A stretch of DNA of 64,000 bases from Polyangium sp. 15x6 (GTDB lineage Bacteria; Myxococcota_A; Polyangia; Polyangiales; Polyangiaceae). Numbering within the stretch: the first letter of the stretch is position 1; every line of letters begins with the position of its first letter. The position numbers were made by a program, and so were the translations under genes. The notes beneath the pieces are model-generated. The model was not told the origin of the DNA and searched no databases. It saw only the letters and a program-made list of their open reading frames with translations. The DNA lies in assembly GCF_029960785.1 (NCBI RefSeq), contig NZ_JASBQE010000070.1:1-64000 (forward strand), in the 5' to 3' direction. Below are positions 8,802 through 17,319 of the stretch, piece by piece.

Positions 8802-11507
8802 ATGAAATCCCCTCGCTCGCTCCTCGCGCTCCTCGCCACGACCGTCGCTTGCTCCGCCGCGCCGCCGCCCGCGCCGCCCCCGGCTCCCGCCGCCGCCGCC
8901 AAACCCACGGCCGCCGCGCCTGCGCCCGACCTCCCCGCGCCTCCGACGGGCTTGCGCCTCCCGCGCGCCGTGCATCCGCTTCGTTATGCCGCGACGCTCA
9001 CCCTCGTCCCCGGCGACGACGTCCTCCGCGGCGAGATCACCATCGACCTCAGCCTCGCCGAGCCCACGCGCGCCATTTGGCTCCACGCCGAGCGCCTCAC
9101 CGTCGAGGAGGCTCGCATCGAGGCCGCTGCCAAACACCTTCCGCTCCGCGTCGTGCCGACAGAAGGCGACCTCGTCGGATTCGCGCTCGACACCCCGGCG
9201 CCGGCCGGTTCGGCGCGCCTCATCGTAAAGTATCGCGGCGCGATATCGTCCCTCGACGATCACGGCGCCTTCCGCGAGGAGGCCGACGGCGCCTCGTACA
9301 TCTACTCCCATTTCGAGGCCACCGCCGCGCGCCGCGTCTTTCCTTGCATCGACGACCCCGGCGTGAAGGTCCCCTGGCAGGTCTCGCTCCGCGTCCGCGA
9401 AACCGACGTCGCCCTCTCGAATACACCCGCTCTCGGCGAGACCAAGGAGCCGGGCGGCATGAAGCTCGTCCGCTTCGCGCCCACGCCGCCTTTGCCGAGT
9501 TACCTCGTCGCCTTCGCGGTCGGGCCTTTCGAGATCGTCGATGCGGGCACGGCCGGGAAAAACAAGATCCCGGTCCGCGTGGCCGTCCCTCGCGGCGCGG
9601 CCGTCAAAGCCTCGTTCGCGGCGAAGACCACGCCGCCGCTGCTCGGAATGCTCGAAGAGTACCTCGGCACGGCTTATCCCTACGAAAAGCTCGACGTCGT
9701 CACCATTCCTCGCCTCTCTTCGTTCGGCGCCATGGAAAACCCGGGGCTCGTCACGTATGGCGCCCGCGGCTCGCTCGCCGCGCCCGCCGACGAGACGCCC
9801 ATGTTCCGGCGCGGATTCACCGCGACCATGGCCCACGAGCTCGCCCATCAATGGTTCGGCAACCTCGTCACCATGGACTTCTGGGAGGACATCTGGCTCA
9901 ATGAAGCCTTCGCCACCTGGATGGGCAGCAAAATCGTCGAGCGCTTCTCCCCCTCCTGGCGCGAGGACACCCGCCGCGTCGCATCCGCCTCCTATGCCAT
10001 GGGCGAGGACGGCCTGCTCAGCGCCCGAAAAATCCGGCAGGAGATTCGCACCCAGGACGACATCTCCAATGCCTTCGACAGCATCACTTACCAGAAAGGC
10101 GCGGCCGTCCTCCGCATGTTCGAGGCCTACGTCGGCCCCGAAAAATTCCAGCGCGGCGTCCGCCGTTACCTCGACGAGCACGCCCACGGCAATGCAAAAG
10201 CCGCCGATTTCCTGCGCGCGCTCTCGGCCGAGACCAGCCCCGAGATCGGCCCCGCGTTCGCCACGTTCCTCGACCAGCCCGGCGTCCCGCTCGTCAAGGC
10301 CGAGCTCGCCTGCGAGAAGGGCAAACCCCCTCACGTAAAACTCTCGCAATCGCGCTGGCTCCCGGCCGGATCCGCCGGCGCCGCCGAATCGACCTGGCAG
10401 ATCCCGGTTTGTCTCCGCTATGGCCCCGGCCCCGAGGCGCGCGCCTGCACGCTCCTCACCACGAAGACGGCCGAGCTCCCCCTCGACAAAGCGAAATCGT
10501 GCCCCGCGGCGTTTGCCCTGAAGGACGAAGGCGTCGGCTATTACCACGTCGATCCCGGAAAGGCGGCCCTCGCGCGGCTCCTCGGCAAGCCCGGAAAATT
10601 CCTCGGTTTGCCCGAGCGCCTCTCGCTCCTCGATGACGCCTCGGCCCTCGTCGAGAGCGGCGCCCTCGTCCCCGGCGACATCTTCTCCCTCGTCCCCGAC
10701 GTCGTCGCCGAGCCCGAGCCTCTCCTCGAGCGCGGCGCGGCCACGCTCGTCGCCCGCGTCCGCGACGCGCACGTCCCTGCCGACCTCCGCCCGCGCTTCG
10801 CCCATTTCGTCACCCGCACCTTCGGCAAACGCGCCCGCGCCCTCGGCGTCCTCCCGAAGCCCGGCGAGGACGAATCCGTCACGTTCCTCCGCCCCCTCCT
10901 CCTCTCGCTCGTCGCCGATCGCGGCGAGGATCCGGCCCTGCTCGCCGAACTTCGCGCCCTCGCCGCGCGTTTCCTCGACGACCCGACGGCCGCCCCGCTC
11001 GACATCGCTGGCCCCGCGCTCGCCCTCGCGGCGCGGCACGGCGGCGATCGCGCGCTCTTCGATCGATTGCGCGAGGCAGCCAGGAAAGAGCGCGACGAGC
11101 GCCGCCGCGGCGCCTTCCTCGAGGCGCTCACGAGCTTCCGGGATCGCGCCCTCGTCGACGAATCCCTCGCGCTCGTCCTCGACGGCGGCTTCGATCCGCG
11201 CGACGCCGTGTGGCTCCTCGGCCAGGACGAGCGAATGCTCGATCGATCCCTCGGGTACGTCGAAAAGAACTGGAGCGCCCTCGTCGCGCGCATGCCGACC
11301 GAGGCGCTCGGCTACCTCCCCCTCGTGTTTCAGGGCTCCTGCGACGACACGAACCGCGCCGCCGTCGCGCGCGTCTTCGAGGGCCGCGTCTCCGAGATCG
11401 TCGGCGCGCCGCGCTCCCTCGCGCAGTCGCTCGAGTCGATCTCGCTTTGCGTGGCCCAGCGTCAGAAGCTCGAACCGAGCCTCCGGGCCTTTCTCCAGAA
11501 ATACTAG
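8802..11507 (+). CDS. M1-family zinc aminopeptidase, lipoprotein
   Basis: A 901-residue exported metallopeptidase that removes N-terminal residues from peptides. A signal peptide with lipobox (TTVA-C) is followed by a Pro/Ala linker, the beta-saddle domain, the exopeptidase motif GAMEN near residue 310, the zinc site HELAH at 345-349 with the third ligand Glu 368 (WLNEAF), and an ERAP1_C-like helical C-terminal domain that includes an FDSITYQKG substrate loop. The ATG at 8802 was chosen as the start of the signal peptide; the ORF is open 114 bases further upstream. All catalytic residues are present. It diverges from the Rpn-like gene. Confidence 0.93.
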   Translation: MKSPRSLLALLATTVACSAAPPPAPPPAPAAAAKPTAAAPAPDLPAPPTGLRLPRAVHPLRYAATLTLVPGDDVLRGEITIDLSLAEPTRAIWLHAERLTVEEARIEAAAKHLPLRVVPTEGDLVGFALDTPAPAGSARLIVKYRGAISSLDDHGAFREEADGASYIYSHFEATAARRVFPCIDDPGVKVPWQVSLRVRETDVALSNTPALGETKEPGGMKLVRFAPTPPLPSYLVAFAVGPFEIVDAGTAGKNKIPVRVAVPRGAAVKASFAAKTTPPLLGMLEEYLGTAYPYEKLDVVTIPRLSSFGAMENPGLVTYGARGSLAAPADETPMFRRGFTATMAHELAHQWFGNLVTMDFWEDIWLNEAFATWMGSKIVERFSPSWREDTRRVASASYAMGEDGLLSARKIRQEIRTQDDISNAFDSITYQKGAAVLRMFEAYVGPEKFQRGVRRYLDEHAHGNAKAADFLRALSAETSPEIGPAFATFLDQPGVPLVKAELACEKGKPPHVKLSQSRWLPAGSAGAAESTWQIPVCLRYGPGPEARACTLLTTKTAELPLDKAKSCPAAFALKDEGVGYYHVDPGKAALARLLGKPGKFLGLPERLSLLDDASALVESGALVPGDIFSLVPDVVAEPEPLLERGAATLVARVRDAHVPADLRPRFAHFVTRTFGKRARALGVLPKPGEDESVTFLRPLLLSLVADRGEDPALLAELRALAARFLDDPTAAPLDIAGPALALAARHGGDRALFDRLREAARKERDERRRGAFLEALTSFRDRALVDESLALVLDGGFDPRDAVWLLGQDERMLDRSLGYVEKNWSALVARMPTEALGYLPLVFQGSCDDTNRAAVARVFEGRVSEIVGAPRSLAQSLESISLCVAQRQKLEPSLRAFLQKY

Positions 11508-11574
11508 TCCGACCGGTTTTCGGAGGCCGTACGGCGGCACCCGGCTTGCTGGGGCGCGGATGGAGGAGGTATCC

Positions 11575-12417
11575 GTGTCACCCCACCGCACCCTTGTTAC
11601 GGCCTCTCTTGCATTCGTGCCGCTCTTTGCAGGATGTCTCGGCTCCGACGTCTCCGAGGCGCCGGAGGCCACCGCGGAGCACGAGGCCGATATCTCCTTC
11701 GCGACGTATTACATCGCCCGGCGGGATCTTCGTCGCTGCGCGTATCCCAGTTGCGGGGGCTTCTTCATCTCCGCCGTCAATCAGGACAAGACGGTCTGCG
11801 CCGACGGCACCACCGCCGAGGAGTGTTACGTCGCCGATATCCAGTTCTCCAGCCTCCTCCAGCTCGCCGGCGTCGAGGGCACGATCCGCGAAGCCATCGG
11901 CGTGCAGCGACAATCGACGCGCGCCGTCCTTTTTGGCGATCTCTTCCCCGGCCAGAGCGGCCTCGGCTCGCTCTCGCTCCGGTTTGCCTGGGTCGCCCTC
12001 GAGAACGCCGATCTCCGGGGCGGGTTCCACCGCGTCTGGCACAACGGCGTCGTCTGCGTCGCCGCGCCCTGCCCGAGCTTCGATCAGGAGCACCTGAACA
12101 CGGGCGCGGTGCGGACGATCCACGAGATCGATCTCAAAGAGGTCCCCGGCAATGGCCGGGACGATTTCGACTCGGGGCGCGCGCTCTTCTCGACGCTCGG
12201 CATGATCCTCACCGGCCAGAACGTAACCATCGAGGACTATGGGCCGGCGGGGGACGCCATCGTCCTCCAGGCGACGCAGGGCTTCCTCCCGGTCATCCTG
12301 CCGACGATCCGCGGCGCCCGCGCGCCCGTCGACAACGGCCCGGTCATCGGCCGCGGACCGGTGGGCGGCGGCGGCGAGGGCGGCAGCGGCGGCATCCGGA
12401 GCGGGAACGTGCAGTAG
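11575..12417 (+). CDS. DUF6748-like lipoprotein
   Basis: A 280-residue predicted lipoprotein (signal peptide ending LFAG-C). The body has the pattern I associate with the myxobacterial DUF6748 family: YYIARRDLRRCAYPSCGGFF, a CADGTTAEECYVADI segment, then repeated LAWV-type strands and an AAPCPSF motif. The C-terminus is Gly-rich and disordered. The start is GTG 11575, decided by GGAGGAGGT at 11562-11570 just upstream. The function of the family is not known. It lies 67 bases after the aminopeptidase gene in the same direction and could share its transcript. Confidence 0.72.
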   Translation: MSPHRTLVTASLAFVPLFAGCLGSDVSEAPEATAEHEADISFATYYIARRDLRRCAYPSCGGFFISAVNQDKTVCADGTTAEECYVADIQFSSLLQLAGVEGTIREAIGVQRQSTRAVLFGDLFPGQSGLGSLSLRFAWVALENADLRGGFHRVWHNGVVCVAAPCPSFDQEHLNTGAVRTIHEIDLKEVPGNGRDDFDSGRALFSTLGMILTGQNVTIEDYGPAGDAIVLQATQGFLPVILPTIRGARAPVDNGPVIGRGPVGGGGEGGSGGIRSGNVQ

Positions 12418-12468
12418 GGTCGAGCATTCATTGCCGCGCGCGCCCGGACGCGTCACCATCCTGGTGTC

Positions 12469-12861
12469 ATGGACATCGAATGGCGGACGGACGTGGACCC
12501 GGGCGCGCGCCGCGTGATCGAGGCGCTCGTCTCTTCGCAACACACCCTCGAAGACGTCGTCCGCTGGAGCCTCTCGCTCGCGCCGCCGCAGCTCATCGCG
12601 GACGTGGTCGTTCAGGACGAATACAACCACGACGTCGTCCTCGAACATTCGGCCGGCGTTTATCTCGTCTACGACACGACCTGACTGGGCGGATTGACGG
12701 CGGTCGCCGTCTGGGATCACAAGCCGACCGCGGCGGAGATGCTCGAAGCGCGCCTCGCGCGCGGCTGGACACCCACGCCCACGGCCACGCGGGACGGGCC
12801 CGTCATCCTCGGGTACGCCGCCTGCGCCGTCTCGCGTCCTAGTTCGCCCCCAGGAACGTGA
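12469..12861 (+). pseudogene. Small hypothetical gene interrupted by an in-frame TGA at codon 72
   Basis: The frame opens with ATG 12469 (MDIEWRTDVDPG...) and reaches a TGA at 12682-12684 after 71 codons. The same frame then continues with clearly protein-like sequence (LGGLTAVAVWDHKPTAAEML, then LARGWTPTP and VILGYAACAVSRP) to a second TGA at 12859-12861, inside the end of the convergent kinase gene. The joined product would be 130 residues. A change of GGA (Gly) to TGA would explain the break, so a nonsense mutation or a sequencing error is most likely. Selenocysteine is a weaker alternative. The family and function are unknown. Confidence 0.6.
12696..12711 (+). other. Small stem-loop with GGTC loop after the in-frame TGA
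   Basis: GACGGC and GCCGTC pair perfectly around a GGTC tetraloop that starts 17 bases after the TGA at 12682. A selenocysteine insertion element in bacteria sits at about this distance, and from memory the E. coli formate dehydrogenase element also has a GGUC loop. The lower stem is poor and there is no clear bulged U. High GC alone makes short hairpins common, so this is a weak call. Confidence 0.2.
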
Positions 12862-15800
12862 GCACGGCGCTCTCGCCGAATCGCTCCCGCGAAAGACGAG
12901 CGGCCTCTGCATTCGCTGGCACGTCACGCAAGAGGCGGGTTTGTCCTTCCGGATCTCGCACGTCCGCGAGCTCGCGCCCGATCAGCCGCAGCGCCGCGCG
13001 AAGCTCCCCCTCGAATCCGTCGACGTCGCCCGCCGCGTGGAGCGCCTCCGCCGCCGCCATCCGCAGATCCACCTCCCCCGCGCCCAGGCCCCCGGCCGCC
13101 CGCATGTCCGCGAGCGCCGCGCGCGTGAGCGCCTTCGCTTCGGCGACCCGCCCGAGCCGCGACAGCGCGCGAATCCGCGTCGCCGTGAGCGACAGCCGCC
13201 GCAGGCCCATACGATCGACGAGCTCGAGCCCCCGATCCACCTCGGCGAGCGCCCGCGCGGCGTCTCCCTCCGCGAGCGACACCCGCGCCGCGATCCCCCA
13301 CGCGATCCCCGCGTCGAACGGCCCGATCCCCGGCTCCTTGGCGAGCTCCCCCGCGAGCGCGCGCGCCTCCTCGCGCGCCTCCTTCGTGGCTTGCTCGGCC
13401 AGGGACGTCGCGCGCAGGATCCGCACCCCGATCTTCGTCAGCGCGTCGTCCATCGCCGTCGCCTGGGCCTCCGCCTCCGCGAACCGCGCCTCGGCCTCGC
13501 CGAGCGCCCCGAGCGCCCCGAGCGCCTCACCGATGCGCGCCACGCAGAGCGCCCGCATTCGTGCGTCGCCCGCCGCCTCGAAGGCGAGCGTCGCGTCCTC
13601 GATGATCTCCAGCAGCGCGAGCGGCTCGTTCGTCGTGGTCCGACCGTACTCGTAGGCCGCGAGCCGCGCCCAGCCGTGCGCGCTCGGATCCACCGCGCCC
13701 GTCCGCTCGAGCGTCTCGCGCATCCGCTCGAGCGCCTTGTGCGACTCGCCCCGATCGAGCCGCATCGCGAGCAAGCAAAGCAGCCGCCCGAGGCACTCCG
13801 CGTAGGCCCCTTGCGCCTCCAGATCCGGCGTCAGCGCGAGCAGCTCGTCGAGGTACGACGAGAATCCTTCCGCGTTCACCCCGAGCCCCGTCAGCGTGCA
13901 GACGAGCCCGAGCACCCGGCAGTGCCACGTCGAGCCCTTCGGCAAGAGCGGCAGCGCCTCGATCCCCATCTGGCACGCCTCGGCCCAGGCCTTGTTCCAG
14001 TACAGGATGCAGCACGCCATCCCGCGCACGAGCCCGAGCTCGGCCCCTGCCGCGCCGAGCGCTTCGGCCTTCGCCGCGTGCGCGCGTGTCCCTGCGAGGT
14101 CGTTCCGTTCGAACGCCTCGCGCGCCGCGCGCACGTGCAGCACACGCGCGCGTGCCGGATCGCCCCCGCGTTCCCAGTGCTCGGCGAGCACCTGCGCCTC
14201 GCGCTCGCCCGCGGCCTCCAGGAACGCCGCCGCGCGCGCGTGCCCGAGCGCGAGCTCCTCCTCGCCGAGCAGCCCATACGCCGCCTCGCGCACGAGCACG
14301 TGCCGGAAGCCGTACTCCACGTCCCCCGCGAGCCTGCTCGTTCGTTGCTTCTCCAAGAGCTCCGCGCGCACGAGCGCCATGAGCGCCTGATCCACGAAGG
14401 CCCCGTGCCCCTCCCGATCCATCAGCGCGAGCACGCCTCCGCGCCAGAACCGCGTCCCGAAGATGCTCGCCGCGACCAGCGCCCGCCGCGCCTCCGGCCC
14501 GAGCCGCCCGAGCCGTGCTTGCAACATCGCCACGAGCGTCGCCGGCCGCTCTCCCTCCTCGCCCGCGTCGCGCGCCGCGCGCGCGAGCTCCTCCACGAAC
14601 AGCGGATTTCCCGCGGCGCGGTCCACGATCCGCTCCGCCACGACCTCGCTCGCTTCCGGGCCGAGCGCGGCCCGCGCGAGCTCCTCCGCGTCGCGACGAA
14701 CGAGCGGCGACAGCACCATCCGCTCCGCCCGATCGCCCCACAGCCGCGGATAGACGTCCTCCACGTCCGGCCGCGCCAGCGCCAGCACGAAGAGCGGCTG
14801 ATCCGAGAGCTCCACCAGCGCGCGTTCCACGAGACGCACGCTCCGCGCGTCGGCGTGATGCACGTCCTCGAGCGCGAGCACCACCGGACGCGCGGCGCTC
14901 TCGCCACGCAGGAACTCCAGGAACGTCCGCTCGATCTGCGCCCGCGCGACCCGCCCGTCCACGAAGCCCGCCGACACTTGCCTTTCGCTCGTCGTCGACA
15001 GCTCCCGCGCCCCGCGCCCGCGCAGCGCGTCCGCGAGCATCGCGTACGCCGTCGCCCCGAGCGGCTCGCTCCGACCGACGAGGAAGAGCACGTCCTTCTC
15101 GCGCGCCTCGATCCTCGCGCGGAGCTCCCGCAACAGCCGCGACTTGCCCATGCCCGCCGGCGCCACCACCACGACCGCCCTCGAGACCGGCTCCTCGCGT
15201 GTCGCCTCGAACGCCCGCAGCAAGAGAGCGAGCTCCCGCTTGCGCCCCACGAACGGCATGGTTTTTCCGAGCAGCGACCGCGCGTCGTCCCGCGCCGCCC
15301 CGCCCGTGAGCAGGATCCGCCCGCCCTCGCGTGCCGTCGCGAAGCGACCTCCGACGAGCCCCGCCGTGACCGCGTCGACGATCACCGCCCCGCGCGGCGC
15401 GCCCTCCTCGCGCAGCGCCTCCACCGCGCGATCCACCGCTTCCCCGACTGGCTGCTCGCCCGACACGAACCCCGGCCCCGTCGCGACCGCGATCGTCGTC
15501 TCCGGCAGGGCCGCCTTCACCGCGAGCGCCGCGCGCGCGGCCGCCGCTGCCTGATCCGTCGCGTCCCCGCCGAACCGCGCGAACGCCGCGACGTCCCACC
15601 CTTCCGCCCGTGACCCGTGCGAAAATGCCCCGTTTCGCAGCAGGATCCGCGCGAGCTCCTCGCGCGAGGCGCCTGCGGGCGGCGCCAGCACGAGCACGCT
15701 CAGGAGCTCCGGCACATCCCGCGCGACGGACGGAGAGAACGCGCCCCTCCGCGCGCCGAGCTCGAGGAGCGCCGGCAGCTCTTCGAGCAGGTTCGACGCG

Positions 15801-16603
15801 CTCGCCGGCCGCCTGTGCGGATCCTTCTGCAAGAGGCTCCGCACGAGCGCCGCCACCGGCGGCGGCACCCCGGGCCGGAGCGGCAAAAGCTCGGGCGGAT
15901 CCTCGCTCAGGACCTTCGACATCACGAGCACCGCGTCTGTCGCGACGAACGGCGGCCGACCGGCCAGGCACTCGAACAGGATGCAGCCGAGCGAGAACAT
16001 GTCCGACGCGGGCCCGATCGGCTGCTCGCTGCCCACCTGCTCCGGCGACATGTATTCGGGTGTCCCGATCGATCGACCCGTCGCCGTGATGCCCGTCGCC
16101 GGCCCCATCGACCGCGCGATCCCGAGGTCCACGATCGTCGCTTGATCGATGTCGCCTCCACGCAGGAGCACGTTCGAGGGTTTGAGGTCCCGGTGAACGA
16201 TCCGTCGCTCGTGCAGCGCGGCGAGCCCCTCGGTGATGCGCCGGAGCAAGAGCAGGGCCTCGCGGGTCGAGAGCGGCCCGCGCGAAAGCCGCTTTGCGAG
16301 GTCCTCGCCTTCGAGCCATTGCATCGCCAGGAAATGCCGACCGTCCTCGCTCTGTCCGTGCGCCACGTACGACACGACACGCGGGTGCCGGACCTCGGAC
16401 AGAATTCGCGCTTCCCGGGCGAAGCGCTCCGTATCGAGCGACGTCGCGTCCGGATGCAGGAGCTTCAGCGCGACGTCTTCTCCGGTCTCTTGATCCGCGG
16501 CCCGGTAGACCTCGCCCATGCCGCCGCGCCCGGCGAGCGAGCGGACCACGAAACGCCGCGCGACCAGCGTTCCGGCGGGCAGGGGCTTGCTTCTCGGGGC
16601 CAT
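12839..16603 (-). CDS. Ser/Thr protein kinase fused to cyclase-like, AAA and helical-repeat domains
   Basis: A 1,254-residue cytoplasmic regulator of a type common in myxobacteria. Residues 17-285 form a Hanks-type kinase: Gly-rich loop GRGGMGEV, Lys47, Glu64, HRDLKPSN at 137-144, DLG in place of DFG at 159-161, TPEYMSPEQ. Residues about 298-435 look like a degenerate nucleotide-cyclase domain without clear metal aspartates. An ATPase domain follows (FVGRKREL at about 451, Walker A APAGMGKS at 481-488, and a Walker-B-like LALEDVHHAD). The last 450 residues are TPR-like helices with many AL/AR pairs. It starts 109 bases from the divergent acetyltransferase. A role as a kinase controlled by an NTP-driven sensor is inferred. 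Confidence 0.93.
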   Translation of the reverse strand: MAPRSKPLPAGTLVARRFVVRSLAGRGGMGEVYRAADQETGEDVALKLLHPDATSLDTERFAREARILSEVRHPRVVSYVAHGQSEDGRHFLAMQWLEGEDLAKRLSRGPLSTREALLLLRRITEGLAALHERRIVHRDLKPSNVLLRGGDIDQATIVDLGIARSMGPATGITATGRSIGTPEYMSPEQVGSEQPIGPASDMFSLGCILFECLAGRPPFVATDAVLVMSKVLSEDPPELLPLRPGVPPPVAALVRSLLQKDPHRRPASASNLLEELPALLELGARRGAFSPSVARDVPELLSVLVLAPPAGASREELARILLRNGAFSHGSRAEGWDVAAFARFGGDATDQAAAAARAALAVKAALPETTIAVATGPGFVSGEQPVGEAVDRAVEALREEGAPRGAVIVDAVTAGLVGGRFATAREGGRILLTGGAARDDARSLLGKTMPFVGRKRELALLLRAFEATREEPVSRAVVVVAPAGMGKSRLLRELRARIEAREKDVLFLVGRSEPLGATAYAMLADALRGRGARELSTTSERQVSAGFVDGRVARAQIERTFLEFLRGESAARPVVLALEDVHHADARSVRLVERALVELSDQPLFVLALARPDVEDVYPRLWGDRAERMVLSPLVRRDAEELARAALGPEASEVVAERIVDRAAGNPLFVEELARAARDAGEEGERPATLVAMLQARLGRLGPEARRALVAASIFGTRFWRGGVLALMDREGHGAFVDQALMALVRAELLEKQRTSRLAGDVEYGFRHVLVREAAYGLLGEEELALGHARAAAFLEAAGEREAQVLAEHWERGGDPARARVLHVRAAREAFERNDLAGTRAHAAKAEALGAAGAELGLVRGMACCILYWNKAWAEACQMGIEALPLLPKGSTWHCRVLGLVCTLTGLGVNAEGFSSYLDELLALTPDLEAQGAYAECLGRLLCLLAMRLDRGESHKALERMRETLERTGAVDPSAHGWARLAAYEYGRTTTNEPLALLEIIEDATLAFEAAGDARMRALCVARIGEALGALGALGEAEARFAEAEAQATAMDDALTKIGVRILRATSLAEQATKEAREEARALAGELAKEPGIGPFDAGIAWGIAARVSLAEGDAARALAEVDRGLELVDRMGLRRLSLTATRIRALSRLGRVAEAKALTRAALADMRAAGGLGAGEVDLRMAAAEALHAAGDVDGFEGELRAALRLIGRELADVRDPEGQTRLLRDVPANAEAARLSRERFGESAVLTFLGAN

Positions 16604-16712
16604 GCGCGCCCATTGGTTTCATACCCGAGCGCGCCCGCTGTCAAGCGCTTCGCCGCAGCGCGTCGGCCTTTGACGCTTGCGGGAGCGCCGAAGCTTTGAG
16701 AAATTCGAGGGC

Positions 16713-17258
16713 GTGTCGTGCCCCAAGCTCATCACCGAGCGCCTCGAGCTGGTCCCCATGACCGTGGAGGTCGTCGAGGCCGTGTTCGATGGGCGCCGCG
16801 CCGATACCGAGGCGCTCCTCGGCGCGAAGATGCCCAACGCCTGGCCGGGCCGCGCGCTCGTCGAGCGTGCGTTCCTCGCGCGGCTCGACGCTGTGCGCGC
16901 CGATCCCGAGCATCGCCTCTGGGGGGACCGCGTGGCCCTGTCGCTCGAGCCTTCCCCGCGCGTCATCGGCAGTGTGGTTTTCCATGGCGGACCGGATGAG
17001 GACGGCATCGTCGAGGTCGCGTACGGCATCGAGGAGGAATCGCAGCGGCAGGGCTTCGGCTTCGAGGCCGTGAGCGCGTCCGTGGCGTGGGCGCTCGCCG
17101 AGCCGCGCGTGCGCGCCGTCCGGGCCTCGACGTTCACGTGGCACTTCGCGTCTTGCCGCATCCTCGAGAAGCTCGGCTTCCGCATCGTGGACAGGGAGGA
17201 CGACCTGCTCGGCGAAATGCTCAAGTACGAGGTCGGCCCGAGCGCGTTCCGCAGGTAG
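16713..17258 (+). CDS. GNAT-family acetyltransferase
   Basis: A 181-residue GNAT fold of the RimJ/RimL type, which transfers acetyl groups from acetyl-CoA to protein N-termini or small amines. Seen: the opening ITERLELVPM strand, a VIGSVVFHGG core strand, VEVAYGIEEESQRQGFGFEA (the acetyl-CoA pyrophosphate loop, Q-x-x-G-x-G/A form), and the C-terminal ASCRILEKLGFRIV motif. The likely start is GTG 16713, just before the fold; a TTG at 16677 is possible but adds residues without family support. The substrate is unknown. Confidence 0.85.
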   Translation: MSCPKLITERLELVPMTVEVVEAVFDGRRADTEALLGAKMPNAWPGRALVERAFLARLDAVRADPEHRLWGDRVALSLEPSPRVIGSVVFHGGPDEDGIVEVAYGIEEESQRQGFGFEAVSASVAWALAEPRVRAVRASTFTWHFASCRILEKLGFRIVDREDDLLGEMLKYEVGPSAFRR

Positions 17259-17319
17259 GCGCCTGCGCCCTGGTTTTCCTGGGGAACCTTCCTGTAAGCT
17301 CCCCCGGGGCACCACGTTC

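Noticed and set aside
7665-11672. A very long minus-strand open frame (over 1,300 codons) covering the aminopeptidase gene
   Set aside because: Its upstream two-thirds is antisense to a clear M1 aminopeptidase and is Glu/Arg-rich shadow sequence typical of high-GC DNA; only the Rpn-like end is real.
16677-16712. TTG 16677 as the acetyltransferase start
   Set aside because: The extra 12 residues add no family sequence and no ribosome site supports the TTG; the GTG at 16713 begins just before the conserved strand.
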